Below, piece after piece: positions 44,627-56,487 of a DNA stretch of 64,000 nt; the stretch's first letter is position 1; each line of letters starts with the position of its first letter. A program made the translations under genes and the position numbers. The notes beneath the pieces were generated by a model. The model worked only from the letters and a program-made list of their open reading frames with translations, was not told the origin of the DNA and did not search any database. Source of the DNA: Roseibium denhamense (GTDB lineage: Bacteria; Pseudomonadota; Alphaproteobacteria; Rhizobiales; Stappiaceae); assembly GCF_009711415.1 (NCBI RefSeq), contig NZ_SMLZ01000110.1, forward strand, positions 1 through 64,000, read 5' to 3'.

Positions 44627-45955
44627 TCAGGTCGCCTTTGCCAATGGCAAACGCAGGCGAACCGTGAGCCCGCCCCCCTTTGTATCAAGCAGCTCCACAC
44701 TGCCGCCAATTGCCTCGACAATTGCGTTTGTAGTCGCAAGGCCAAGGCCGAACCCCGTGCCCTGGCGTACCTGCCGGGCAAGGTCACCGCGTTCGAACGG
44801 CTCCAAAAGCCGCGCCTTGTCCTCATCCGCAATCCCCGGGCCGTGGTCGCGGACATCGATCTGGCAAAATCCGTCCATGCTACTCAGGCTGATATCGGCC
44901 CCGTCGGCATAGTGGTTGGCATTGTCGATCAGGTTGGACAGTGCGCGGATGAAATCGTTGACATGAACCATGATGGCCAGTCCGGTTTCACATTCCAGCT
45001 GTACGGTCAGCCCGGTCTCGGAATACTTATCCACGACCGCCTGCAGCAGACTTGCAGCATCGGTCCGCACGAGCGGCTCGCTGCTGTTGCCCCCTTTCAG
45101 AAAGGCGAGCGCCTGTGTGATTTGCTGGTCCATCAGATCGAGGTCCGCCAGGCTCCGGTCCCGGATTTCCCCCTCCTCCAGAAGGTCCAGACGCAGACGC
45201 AACCGCGTGAGCGGGGTGCGAAGGTCATGACTGATGGCGGCCAGCGTCCGCCTTTGTTTGCTGACAAAATCCTGGATTTGCAGCTGCATCCGGTTGAATG
45301 CCTCACCGGCCGTCCGGATTTCCTCAGGTCCTGAAATCGATACGGGCACAGGCTCGGCACCCTGCTTCGCGAAATCCTCGGCGGCGGATGCGAGATCCTC
45401 CATCGGCCGCACAACTCCGCGAATGGCCCACAACATCAGGCCGGTGAAGGCAAGCGCGACAAAAACACAAACGAAAATGATGGAGCGCCACGGCCCGGGT
45501 GGCAACGGTTCTCCCGACCGGTTCCAAACCGCCCGCACGAGGTCACCGTCCTGCAGCCGGAAGTACAGATAATGCGGTGTGCCGCGCCTGCCCTCCACAT
45601 GCACCAGCTCGATGCCGGGAAGAACTTCGCCCAATGCAAACGGACCATGACGCCGCTTAGAAGCTTTCAAACCACGATCCGGCAATGAGCCTGACGGCAC
45701 AGGCTCCAGGTCCAACTCCGTGTTCCCGGACTTTAGCGCGGCCAAGATCGCCGGGCGTTCCAAGGCAGGCGTTTCGTTCAACTTGGCGATGGTCATGGCG
45801 TTCACAAACGTCATCATCACCGTCGGGCTTTTGTCAAAAGACTGCTGCAACAAGAAGCCGCCCAGGGCCGCAGCGCTCATCATGATCACACCGGTGAGGC
45901 TTAGCAGGACCAAGACCTGTTTCAGAACGGACCTTGGCCAAAACGTCCTAAGCAT
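44627..45955 (-). CDS. Sensor histidine kinase, EnvZ-like
   Basis: A 442-residue membrane kinase. Two helices (about 10-35 and 157-178) flank a periplasmic sensor region; a HAMP domain (about 180-235) is followed by the H-box AISHDLRTPLTRL (phospho-acceptor His243). The ATPase domain has NLIDNANHYA, DHGPGI and GFGLGLA. The ATG at 45955 overlaps the end of the response regulator gene, so the two are translationally coupled. Confidence 0.93.
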   Translation of the reverse strand: MLRTFWPRSVLKQVLVLLSLTGVIMMSAAALGGFLLQQSFDKSPTVMMTFVNAMTIAKLNETPALERPAILAALKSGNTELDLEPVPSGSLPDRGLKASKRRHGPFALGEVLPGIELVHVEGRRGTPHYLYFRLQDGDLVRAVWNRSGEPLPPGPWRSIIFVCVFVALAFTGLMLWAIRGVVRPMEDLASAAEDFAKQGAEPVPVSISGPEEIRTAGEAFNRMQLQIQDFVSKQRRTLAAISHDLRTPLTRLRLRLDLLEEGEIRDRSLADLDLMDQQITQALAFLKGGNSSEPLVRTDAASLLQAVVDKYSETGLTVQLECETGLAIMVHVNDFIRALSNLIDNANHYADGADISLSSMDGFCQIDVRDHGPGIADEDKARLLEPFERGDLARQVRQGTGFGLGLATTNAIVEAIGGSVELLDTKGGGLTVRLRLPLAKAT

Positions 45956-46676
45956 GACCGCTGTAGAGGACGGCAGGTGCCACAAACTCGTACCCGCCCG
46001 ACCGCACCGTGACGATGAACTGGTATCCCGCGCCGCCCGCCTTCAGCTTGGCACGCAACCGGCTGACCAGAATGTCGACGCTGCGACCGTTGGTGGCACC
46101 GATCTGGCCATAGGTCAGATCGACAAGCTGATCGCGGCTCAAGACCCGGCCACTGCGTTCGGCCATGACCTGCAGAAGATTGAATTCCCCCGGTGTCAGT
46201 GTGACCAGGCTCTTCTCCGGATTGACCAGCGTCCGGGTCGTGCAGTCCATTTCCCAGCCTTCAAAGGACACACGTTTTGCCGATGCCCTTGGCGCTGCCT
46301 GACCCATTTCAACGCGCCGGAAGAGTGCCCGCACCCGCGCGATCAGTTCCCGCGGATTGAATGGCTTGGAAACATAATCATCCGCGCCGACCTCCAGTCC
46401 GATGACCCGGTCAATATCGTCAGATTTCGCCGACACAATAATGATCGGCAATGTACTGGTCGCCCGGACACGCCGGCACAGGCTGATCCCATCTTCGCCC
46501 GGCAACATGATATCGAGAATGACGAGATCAAACCGGTCGCTGGCAAGCAGACGGTCCATTTCAACGCCATTGGTCGAAACGGTGACCTTGAAGTCCTGGG
46601 CAACGAGATGCCGTTTCATCAGCATCCCAATTTCAGGGTCGTCTTCGACGATTAGAATATGCGGTGTCCGGCTCAT
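45948..46676 (-). CDS. OmpR-family response regulator
   Basis: A 242-residue regulator. The receiver domain has the acidic pocket Glu11-Asp12, phospho-acceptor Asp55 (LDIMLPG), and the conserved Lys in IIVSAKSDD. The C-terminal winged helix (about 140-235) has LTPGEFNLLQVMAERSG and RSVDILVSRLRAKL. It heads the operon with the histidine kinase. Its target genes and signal are unknown. Confidence 0.94.
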   Translation of the reverse strand: MSRTPHILIVEDDPEIGMLMKRHLVAQDFKVTVSTNGVEMDRLLASDRFDLVILDIMLPGEDGISLCRRVRATSTLPIIIVSAKSDDIDRVIGLEVGADDYVSKPFNPRELIARVRALFRRVEMGQAAPRASAKRVSFEGWEMDCTTRTLVNPEKSLVTLTPGEFNLLQVMAERSGRVLSRDQLVDLTYGQIGATNGRSVDILVSRLRAKLKAGGAGYQFIVTVRSGGYEFVAPAVLYSGHA

Positions 46677-47139
46677 GCCTGCTTTTAGGCCAAAACAGCG
46701 CGGAGATTCATCTTAAAAATGCGGAAAGTGTTTCCGTTTGTTTCTGCCGGGTGAGGCTGAAAAAAGCCGAAATCAACGGCCGCCAACCGTTAAGATCCCG
46801 TAAACCAATGCGCTCCCAGGGTGACCTTACTCAAGCCGCCGCTCTTGCAGGAGCGAACCATGCAGATCGGATCAGCATCCTTCACAAGACTTCCGGGGAA
46901 CCTGTCGGGAGATCAAACCACTACGAGCCCAAATACGAAAGTGGGCGAAGGCGGCCAAGACAGATTGTAAGCTTTACAGTCTGAGACATTCCGGGCCTCT
47001 GATCCCCACAACACACCCTGAGGTCCGAAATACGGTTTCTTGAAACCAGGTTCCTGCCTGATTAGGTCCCGCCCTGGATCAAAGGGCGATAAATCAGAAA
47101 CGATTTAAAACCCAACTTCGATTGATCATGGGAGGATCG
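46677..47139. other. Long intergenic region without a supported gene
   Basis: About 460 bp between the response regulator and the hairpin repeat. Reading frames here show no similarity, biased composition or ribosome site. It should hold the promoter of the two-component operon and perhaps that of a short plus-strand transcript ending at the terminator at 47211-47248. Confidence 0.4.
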
Positions 47140-47175
47140 AGCATCTTACGGCGTTTCCAACAAACGCCCGATGCT
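47140..47175. repeat. Repeated hairpin element, copy B
   Basis: AGCATC (47140-47145) pairs with GATGCT (47170-47175) and GGCGTTT (47150-47156) with AAACGCC (47162-47168). Compared with copy A at 30941, the stems are the same except C for T in GGyGTTT, which keeps pairing with G, while loop sequences differ. That pattern indicates selection on, or copying of, the structure. Confidence 0.7.
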
Positions 47176-47210
47176 TTCGCCACTGCCCCTTATTGGCATC
47201 AAGAAACCGG

Positions 47211-47248
47211 CCGGCCGCCCCCAGCGCCTCTGGGGGCGGCCGGTTTTT
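47211..47248. terminator. Strong terminator hairpin
   Basis: A perfect 14-bp stem, CCGGCCGCCCCCAG with CTGGGGGCGGCCGG, closes on a 5-nt loop and is followed by TTTTT on the plus strand. On the minus strand a weaker TTTCTT follows, so it can also terminate the helicase gene 39 bp away. No plus-strand gene ends here, hinting at a non-coding transcript. Confidence 0.85.
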
Positions 47249-47286
47249 AACTGGACTGCATTGATCCACGGATTTGGTACGCGGCT

Positions 47287-49725
47287 TCAGTGGCGCTCGA
47301 CAAAGCTGTCGATGACCTTCTTCTGCCCCGCCTTCTCAAAATCAATTGTCAGCTTGTTTCCCTCGATCGATTTGATCGCGCCATAGCCGAACTTGATGTG
47401 AAAGACCCGTTCGCCAACGGAATACTCAGAAGGGGTTTCACTGACCGATTTGGCCACCAGCTCGCCCTCAATCGTCAGTGGCCCCTGCCGTTTTTGCCGG
47501 GCGGACTGATATCCGCGGCCACCGCCATCTGAAAAACCGCCGGAAGACTGGCGCGCCCTTTGCGCCCGCTGCCAGCCGGGCGTCGAATAGCTGCCGCTGT
47601 CAAACGGGTCACGGCTGTCAAAGCGCGAGGCACCGTAACCGCCGCCGCCGTATCCCCCGTAATTCGATGAGGCTTCCGCGATTTCAACATGATCGGGCGG
47701 CAGCTCGTCCAGAAACCGGGACGGAATGCTGGACTGCCATTGACCGTGAATGCGCCGGTTGGAGGCGAAATACAGCTTCGCCCGTTTCTTGGCGCGGGTA
47801 ATGCCGACATAGGCAAGCCGCCGCTCTTCTTCCAGGCCTGCGCGGCCGCTTTCGTCCAGTGCCCGCTGATGCGGGAACAGCCCCTCCTCCCAGCCAGGCA
47901 GGAACACTGTGTCGAATTCCAGCCCCTTGGCGGAATGGAGCGTCATGATCGAGACGGCATCGCTCGCATCCGCACTGTCCCGGTCCATGACAAGCGAAAT
48001 ATGCTCCAGAAATCCGGCCAAGGATTCGAAGTCTTCCATGGACCGGATCAGTTCTTTCAGGTTGTCTAGCCGACCGGGCGCCTCGGCCGACCGGTCCTGC
48101 CGCCACATTTCGGTGTAGCCGCTTTCATCCAGAATGATTTCGGCCAATTCGGTATGCTTGACCGTGCCGAGCTGGCGGCGCCAGCGCTCGAAATTGTCAA
48201 GTACTGTTTTGAGCGCATTGCGCGGCTTGGGTTTGAGCTCTTCGGTGTCGATCAGCTGCGCAGCCGCCTGCATCAACGGAATGCGCTCTGCCCGCGCCAG
48301 ACCATGCACCAGCTTCAAGGTCGCATCGCCCAGCCCACGTTTCGGGGTGTTCACGATCCGCTCAAACGCCAGATCGTCGGCAGGCTGAACAGTACAGCGC
48401 AGATACGCCATTGCATCGCGGATTTCCATCCGCTCATAAAAGCGAGGGCCGCCAATGACCCGGTAATTCAGGCCAAGCGTGACAAACCGGTCTTCGAACT
48501 CACGCATCTGGAACGAGGCACGGACCAGAACGGCCATCTCGTTCAGCGCATGCCCTTTGGTCTGAAGCGCCTCGATTTCATCCCCGATGGTGCGGGCTTC
48601 TTCCTCGCTGTCCCAGACCGACGCGACCGAGACCAGATCATGGTCCGGCTCCTGGAAATCGGTGAACAGCGTCTTGCCAAGACGTCCTTCGTTGAACGAG
48701 ATCAGATGAGACGCAGCCGCCAGGATATGACTGGTGGAGCGGTAGTTGCGCTCCAGCCGGATCACCTCCGCGCCTTTGAAGTCATGCTCGAAGCGCAGGA
48801 TGTTATCGACTTCCGCGCCGCGCCAGCCATAAATCGACTGATCGTCATCGCCGACGCAGCAGACATTCGGATTGCCCTGCGCAAGAAGCCGGAGCCACAG
48901 ATACTGGGCAATGTTGGTGTCCTGGTACTCATCCACCAGCATGTAGCGGAACCGCCGCTGATACTCGGAGAGAACGTCCGGGCGCGTTTTGAACAGTGTG
49001 ATGACATGGAGTAGAAGATCGCCAAAATCAGCGGCATTCAGGATCGATAAACGTTCCTGATATTCCTCGTAGAGCTTGCGGCCCTTCCCATTGGCGAATG
49101 CCCGTGCTTCGCCTTCGGGCACCTGGTCCGGCGTCAAAGCCCGGTTCTTCCAGCCATCCAGCATGCTGGCAAAGGCTCTCGCCGTCCAGCGCTTGTCGTC
49201 CAGCCCCTCAGCCTGAATGATTTGCTTGATCAAGCGGATCTGATCGTCGGTATCAAGGATGGAAAAGCCGGACTTCAGGCCGATCAGCTCGGCATGTTTT
49301 CGAAGGATTTTCACACAGATCGAGTGGAACGTTCCGAGCCAGGCCATGCCCTCGACATTGCCGCCGACAAACCCGGCAATGCGGTCCTTCATTTCCCGCG
49401 CGGCCTTATTGGTAAAGGTAACGGCCAGAATTTCGTGTGGGCGTGCCAGACCGGTCGCCAGAATATGAGCGATCCGGGTTGTCAGGACCCTTGTCTTGCC
49501 GGTTCCGGCACCGGCCAGCACCAGAACCGGACCTTCCGTGGTTTCAACGGCGAGCCGCTGTTCGGGATTGAGGCCGGTCAGGTAATCCGGCGCCTTGCGG
49601 GCTGCCATGGCCCGCGCTGCAATTCCACCGCCAGGACGAGCAGGTGCGGGCTCCGCTCCAGTGCGGGTTCCGACCGGCTGAAAAGGATCGTCGAAGGCAT
49701 CATCGTACCCGTTCGGGTCTGTCAT
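47287..49725 (-). CDS. uvrD: ATP-dependent DNA helicase UvrD/PcrA
   Basis: An 812-residue superfamily 1 helicase that unwinds DNA in excision and mismatch repair and displaces proteins from DNA. Walker A is AGAGTGKTRVL; further motifs are VDEYQDTN, GDDDQSIYGWRGAEV and TLHSAKGLEF. The C-terminal 120 residues are a Gly/Ser-rich linker followed by the Tudor-like module (VGERVFHIKFGYGAIKSIEGNKL) that contacts RNA polymerase in PcrA. The start at 49725 (MTDPNGYDD) fits family length. Confidence 0.94.
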   Translation of the reverse strand: MTDPNGYDDAFDDPFQPVGTRTGAEPAPARPGGGIAARAMAARKAPDYLTGLNPEQRLAVETTEGPVLVLAGAGTGKTRVLTTRIAHILATGLARPHEILAVTFTNKAAREMKDRIAGFVGGNVEGMAWLGTFHSICVKILRKHAELIGLKSGFSILDTDDQIRLIKQIIQAEGLDDKRWTARAFASMLDGWKNRALTPDQVPEGEARAFANGKGRKLYEEYQERLSILNAADFGDLLLHVITLFKTRPDVLSEYQRRFRYMLVDEYQDTNIAQYLWLRLLAQGNPNVCCVGDDDQSIYGWRGAEVDNILRFEHDFKGAEVIRLERNYRSTSHILAAASHLISFNEGRLGKTLFTDFQEPDHDLVSVASVWDSEEEARTIGDEIEALQTKGHALNEMAVLVRASFQMREFEDRFVTLGLNYRVIGGPRFYERMEIRDAMAYLRCTVQPADDLAFERIVNTPKRGLGDATLKLVHGLARAERIPLMQAAAQLIDTEELKPKPRNALKTVLDNFERWRRQLGTVKHTELAEIILDESGYTEMWRQDRSAEAPGRLDNLKELIRSMEDFESLAGFLEHISLVMDRDSADASDAVSIMTLHSAKGLEFDTVFLPGWEEGLFPHQRALDESGRAGLEEERRLAYVGITRAKKRAKLYFASNRRIHGQWQSSIPSRFLDELPPDHVEIAEASSNYGGYGGGGYGASRFDSRDPFDSGSYSTPGWQRAQRARQSSGGFSDGGGRGYQSARQKRQGPLTIEGELVAKSVSETPSEYSVGERVFHIKFGYGAIKSIEGNKLTIDFEKAGQKKVIDSFVERH

Positions 49726-49846
49726 ATAGCGTGGTCCGGTCTCTTGCAGGTTCGAAGAACAATATAGCAACAAATACGGCGCTGACGAGACGGGACAAAA
49801 GGATTTGGTGGGGACAAGACCACAAGCAACGCTTGTGCTTAAAACG

Positions 49847-49873
49847 AAAAACGGGGAGATATGAACCTCCCCG
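49847..49873 (-). terminator. Rho-independent terminator of the chemoreceptor gene
   Basis: CGGGGAG (49852-49858) pairs with CTCCCCG (49867-49873); on the minus strand the stem is followed by five T (49851-49847). It lies just after the stop codon of the chemoreceptor. Confidence 0.82.
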
Positions 49874-49899
49874 CATCAAACATAAAAGAAAAGGTGGCA

Positions 49900-51957
49900 C
49901 TAAGCCGCTTCATCCTCATGGACCTGGGCCAGGAACTCGCTCACAACCCCAGACAGATCTGTGGCAACCTTGCCAAGTTGGTCAGCTGACCGGCTCATGG
50001 CCTCCGACTGATCACGGGTCTGGTCGATCGACCCGGACACACCCGATACGTTGGAAGCGGCCGCCGATGCACCATCAGAAGCCAGCGTGATGCTCTGGGT
50101 GATTTCGCTGGTCGCCGCGTTCTGCTCATCAACGGAGACCGCAATCGTGCTGGTTACTGATTGCACCTCGCCAATCTGTTCCACAATCGAACGGATTGCC
50201 GTTACGGATTTTTGTGTCGAACTTTGGACTTCGGCAATCTGGCTGGCAATTTCGTCCGTCGCCTTTGCGGTCTGTGTGGACAGTTCCTTGACCTCGGCTG
50301 CAACAACCGCGAAGCCTTTCCCGGCCTCCCCTGCGCGGGCAGCTTCGATGGTCGCGTTCAGGGCAAGCAGATTTGTCTGCTCGGCGATTGCCCGGATCAT
50401 CTCCACGACTTCTCCGATCTTGTCGGCAGTTTCAGCCAGGATCGAGACGTCCTTGTCGGCAGCTTGCGCGGTGTTTGAAGCGGCTTCGGAAATTTCCATG
50501 GCCGTATTGGCCTGCCGCGAAATCTCGCTGATAGACGCCGACAGCTCGGCCGCCGCAGAGGCAACCGTTTGTACGTTGGTGGTCGCTTCTTCTGTCGCCG
50601 AATTCGCCGCGGATGCGCTCTCGGAGGCATAGTGGGCAATTTGCACCATCTGACCCGCAGATTGCCCGACCTCGCGGGCTTCATTTTGGAGCTGGTTCTG
50701 GATCGCGCTGACGCTTGACTGGAATTTCCGGATCGCCGCTTCCACGTGCTCTTGACGCTTGCGCCGTTCGACGCGAGTTCTCTCGGCTTCTTCCTCGAGC
50801 TCCCGTTGGTGCAAGGCATTGACCTTGAACACCTTGGCCGCGCGCGCAATATCACCGATTTCATCAGGGCGATCCTGAAACGGGATACGTGATTCCAGAT
50901 CGCCATCGGCCAGTTTGGAGATCGTTCCGCTTTGAATCTTAAGAATTCTGGCGATTCCAATGACTTGAATCACGACGAAAGCAATGCCACCAAGTGTAAT
51001 GATAGCAGCAAATAGACTGATCCAGAAAATTTCAGACTGAAGGCGAGCAATATCATCATCAGCTGCCGCCTCTGCCCGGTGGACCAATTCATCTGACACA
51101 TCCTTAATGAGATTAAGGCGTTTTGTTGCGGTGGCGAACCACACATCACCGGTCAAACCCTCAGCGTCCTTGCTGAGTAGAAGGTTTTGAATAACCGGGC
51201 GCCATTGCTGCACCTGGTTTACGTCCGGGCCGGTTAGAGTATTCTCAAAAATTGTCTTTTGACCAGGAAGAGCGATTGCACCGAATTCAGACAGAAAAGC
51301 CTGCTCGGCGCCCAGTTTTTTCATGTAATTCAAAAATACCGGATAGTTCACTTCACCGGTTTCCGTAAACTCGGTCAGGAGACTAGCACCCAGGGCACGC
51401 TCAAGCCCCCCCGCTTCCTTGGCCTCCACAAGCGCAATAAACGGGAACAACTCTGAAGTGATTTCAGGGGATGGGCTCGCCTCAATCGCCACACCAATCA
51501 GGTGAATGAGCTCGTGGATTTCAGCCGTATAGTTTTTAACAATGTCCGGCGCTTTGAATGTGCGATTGTCAACACTGGCCCGGAAACCGGCAATCTTGTC
51601 CAGCGTCCCACTAACCTTCAAGAGATCATCTTGAGTGGTTTTGTCACTCAGTGAAACCTGGTCAAGGTGATCGCGGAACAGCGCAATCTTCTCATCGACA
51701 AGTGGTCTTTGTTTGTCAACATTCGCACGTTTTGAAGCTGCGTAGCCGGACCTCACAAGACCGACACTCATGCCACGTTCTTTCTGCAACTCATGCACTA
51801 CATTAGCCGCATCCTCGGCTACGCGCGTGAGCGGCTGCATGTAAACATGATGCTTCAGTTCGTCGGCTTTTTCATAGACCGATAATCCGGCAAAGCCTGC
51901 TACAGCAAGCATCGGCCCGAGCGCCAGCAAGACGATCTGTACCTTAATACGTTTCAT
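49900..51957 (-). CDS. Methyl-accepting chemotaxis protein with NIT sensor domain
   Basis: A 685-residue chemoreceptor. The first helix (about 8-26) and the second (about 310-335) bracket a periplasmic, helical nitrate/nitrite-sensing (NIT) domain marked by [23 protein letters not shown] domain (about 335-390) precedes the signalling helices, whose hairpin tip reads [20 protein letters not shown] and [21 protein letters not shown] precedes the ATG. Ligand binding to nitrate is family knowledge, not shown here. Confidence 0.92.
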   Translation of the reverse strand: MKRIKVQIVLLALGPMLAVAGFAGLSVYEKADELKHHVYMQPLTRVAEDAANVVHELQKERGMSVGLVRSGYAASKRANVDKQRPLVDEKIALFRDHLDQVSLSDKTTQDDLLKVSGTLDKIAGFRASVDNRTFKAPDIVKNYTAEIHELIHLIGVAIEASPSPEITSELFPFIALVEAKEAGGLERALGASLLTEFTETGEVNYPVFLNYMKKLGAEQAFLSEFGAIALPGQKTIFENTLTGPDVNQVQQWRPVIQNLLLSKDAEGLTGDVWFATATKRLNLIKDVSDELVHRAEAAADDDIARLQSEIFWISLFAAIITLGGIAFVVIQVIGIARILKIQSGTISKLADGDLESRIPFQDRPDEIGDIARAAKVFKVNALHQRELEEEAERTRVERRKRQEHVEAAIRKFQSSVSAIQNQLQNEAREVGQSAGQMVQIAHYASESASAANSATEEATTNVQTVASAAAELSASISEISRQANTAMEISEAASNTAQAADKDVSILAETADKIGEVVEMIRAIAEQTNLLALNATIEAARAGEAGKGFAVVAAEVKELSTQTAKATDEIASQIAEVQSSTQKSVTAIRSIVEQIGEVQSVTSTIAVSVDEQNAATSEITQSITLASDGASAAASNVSGVSGSIDQTRDQSEAMSRSADQLGKVATDLSGVVSEFLAQVHEDEAA

Positions 51958-52201
51958 TTCCCACCACCCTCCACAGCGGATTTCTGGCGAGACGCTAGGG
52001 TCGCAGCGTTACCTGTTACTTAACGGAATGACAAACTTGGCAAAACACGACAAAAAAACAGAAACATGCCAAGAAAAACAACTAAGAGTGATGCATTTAA
52101 AATCAAGCAACCTGATATTTATTACAATAGAAAGACAGTGAAGTTACACTTTTAAAGTGAAACAATTTCCGATGAGTCGGCACGATTTCCAAGGATTGGC
52201 A

Positions 52202-54421
<2,220 letters not shown>

Positions 54422-54462
54422 TCAATATGCCGCTTTTCACTGAAAGGACAACGGAGTTAGTC

Positions 54463-54678
54463 ATGGCAATTCAAACCGACAACAACAAAACGGCAAAAGC
54501 GATTGAGTCACGCACTTTGTGGTTTGTGTTGGGCGCGCTCATCGTAGCCGGTTGCATTGGTGCCTACTATTACATCCAGGAGGAACAGTCCGAACCGGGC
54601 CTGTCGATCGAACTCGGCCTCCCGAACGGTGAAGAGCGTGAATTGAATCTCGCTTTGCCGGGGGCTGACGAAGGCTGA
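54463..54678 (+). CDS. Small single-pass membrane protein
   Basis: A 71-residue protein with one helix (about 19-38, LWFVLGALIVAGCIGAYYYI) and an acidic, probably periplasmic tail. GGAG precedes the ATG at 54463, and a strong terminator follows, supporting expression. No known family was recognised. Confidence 0.7.
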   Translation: MAIQTDNNKTAKAIESRTLWFVLGALIVAGCIGAYYYIQEEQSEPGLSIELGLPNGEERELNLALPGADEG

Positions 54679-54715
54679 CCGGGCTAGAAGGCAAGCCACT
54701 TGCACAGACCATTCG

Positions 54716-54745
54716 GGCCACATCACATCGGTGATGTGGCCTTTT
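54716..54745 (+). terminator. Rho-independent terminator of the small membrane protein gene
   Basis: A perfect 11-bp stem, GGCCACATCAC with GTGATGTGGCC, on an ATCG loop, followed by TTTT. Confidence 0.85.
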
Positions 54746-54757
54746 CACATTCCAGGG

Positions 54758-56428
54758 TCAGGGGACAGATACAGCCATCAGTTTCTTAGCGGCCGCGCGG
54801 GCTTCTTCAGTGATGACGCTGCCTGCGAGCATTCGCGCGATCTCTTCGCTGCGGTGATCATCATCTATGCGGGTGACGCGGGTTGCCACCCGGTCCTTGC
54901 TGGCGGCCTCCTTGGCGATCAGGAAATGGCCTTCCGCGCGGGCTGCCACCTGCGGCGCATGTGTGACTGTCAAAACCTGAACGCTTCCTGCCAGCCGGGC
55001 AAGACGCAATCCGATAGCCTCTGCGACAGCACCGCCGACCCCGGTATCAATCTCATCAAAGACGAGCGTCGGCGCAGACCCCTTGTCGGCAAGAGAAACC
55101 TTCAAAGCCAGCAAAAAGCGGGACAGTTCACCGCCGGATGCAACCTTCATCATCGGCCCGGGCTTTGTGCCGGGGTTAGTCTGAACATGAAACTCGAGCG
55201 TATCGATCCCCGACCGACCCCGGCTTTCCGAATCAGTAGCAAGTTCAACGATGAACTTCGCCCGTTCCAGCTTCAAATCCGGCAATTCCGTCTCAACGGC
55301 TTTTTCCAGCGCCCTTGCCGTCTTCCGGCGTTTTTCAGACAGCGACACAGCTTTCTGATCATAGGCGGACCGAGCCTTGGCAGCGGTCTCAACAAGGGCG
55401 GCCAGCTTGTCTTCACCAGCATCCAGATCGCCCAGGTCATTGGCCATGCGTTCGCACAGGGCTGCCAGTTCGTCCACCGGCACGGAGAATTTGCGCGACG
55501 CCGCGCGCAAGGCAAACAGCCGCTCCTCAACGCTTTCCAGTTCACGGGGGTCGAATTCAGTCTCCCGAAGCGCTGCTTCAAGCCCGCCGCGCGTCTCCTC
55601 CAGAAGGTCGAGCGCTTCGGACAGGGTCCTGACCGGCGTCCCGAGCAAAGCCGGCACCTGGTCGGCTTTCCGTTCAAGGCGGCGGAGCAAACTCGCCAGC
55701 TCCGGAATCGGTGACGCCGCACCGTTCAAGGTTTCAAATGCTTCATTCAGATCGCCGGCAATCTTTTCGACAGCCATCATGTCGGTGCGCCGCGCGGCAA
55801 GCTCTTCTTCTTCACCGGCCTGCGGCTTCAGCTGCGAGAGCTCCTCCACGGCCGCGCGCAGGAAATCCGCTTCATTGCGGGCCGCCTCGATGCGCGCTTC
55901 GTGATCCCTCACGGCCTTGTCCGCCGCCTTGTAAGCAGAATAGGCGGCCGACACAGCATCAACATCTTTCGCCAGTCCGCCGAACACATCAATCAGCGCC
56001 CGGTGGCTGTCGGCATCCACAAGCGCGCGATCATCGTGCTGGCCATGAATTTCGACCAGCAAAACGCCCGCCTGGCGCAACAGGCCGGCACTAACCGGCT
56101 GATCGTTTATGAAGGCGCGCGTGCGGCCGTCTGCGGCCTGTATCCGGCGCAGGATGATATCCCCGTCATGCTCAAGATCATTGTCCTTCAAAAGGAAGCG
56201 CACCGGGTGAGACATCGGCACATCAAAGGCAGCCGTGACCTGGCCCTGGCCTTCCCCATGGCGGACAAGGTCCGCGTCACCGCGCGCGCCAAGGGCGAGG
56301 GACATGGAATCCAGCAAAATGGATTTTCCCGCGCCTGTCTCGCCGGTGAGGACCGACATTCCAGCAGCAAAATCCAGGTCTAATCGGTCGATGAGGACGA
56401 TGTCGCGGATGGACAGCGTAACCAGCAT
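54758..56428 (-). CDS. recN: DNA repair protein RecN
   Basis: RecN is an SMC-like ATPase acting in double-strand-break repair. The 556-residue protein has Walker A GETGAGKSILLDSM near residue 30, a long coiled-coil middle (about 150-370) and C-terminal ABC-type motifs SGGELSRFLLALK and VFDEIDTGVGG. The gene lies downstream of bamD and upstream of ligA on the same strand. Confidence 0.95.
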   Translation of the reverse strand: MLVTLSIRDIVLIDRLDLDFAAGMSVLTGETGAGKSILLDSMSLALGARGDADLVRHGEGQGQVTAAFDVPMSHPVRFLLKDNDLEHDGDIILRRIQAADGRTRAFINDQPVSAGLLRQAGVLLVEIHGQHDDRALVDADSHRALIDVFGGLAKDVDAVSAAYSAYKAADKAVRDHEARIEAARNEADFLRAAVEELSQLKPQAGEEEELAARRTDMMAVEKIAGDLNEAFETLNGAASPIPELASLLRRLERKADQVPALLGTPVRTLSEALDLLEETRGGLEAALRETEFDPRELESVEERLFALRAASRKFSVPVDELAALCERMANDLGDLDAGEDKLAALVETAAKARSAYDQKAVSLSEKRRKTARALEKAVETELPDLKLERAKFIVELATDSESRGRSGIDTLEFHVQTNPGTKPGPMMKVASGGELSRFLLALKVSLADKGSAPTLVFDEIDTGVGGAVAEAIGLRLARLAGSVQVLTVTHAPQVAARAEGHFLIAKEAASKDRVATRVTRIDDDHRSEEIARMLAGSVITEEARAAAKKLMAVSVP

Positions 56429-56487
56429 GAATGCAAGGCTCCTTAGAGTTCGACAAGGCTGGAAACTAGGCCCAGCCGAGTCGCTTT

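Noticed and set aside
46664-46984. 106-codon plus-strand frame after the response regulator
   Set aside because: It overlaps the start of the regulator gene in antisense and shows no coding signal or similarity.
52147-52159. CACTTT-T-AAAGTG palindrome after ligA, considered as a terminator
   Set aside because: The stem is AT-rich and weak, and no T run follows it on the ligA strand.
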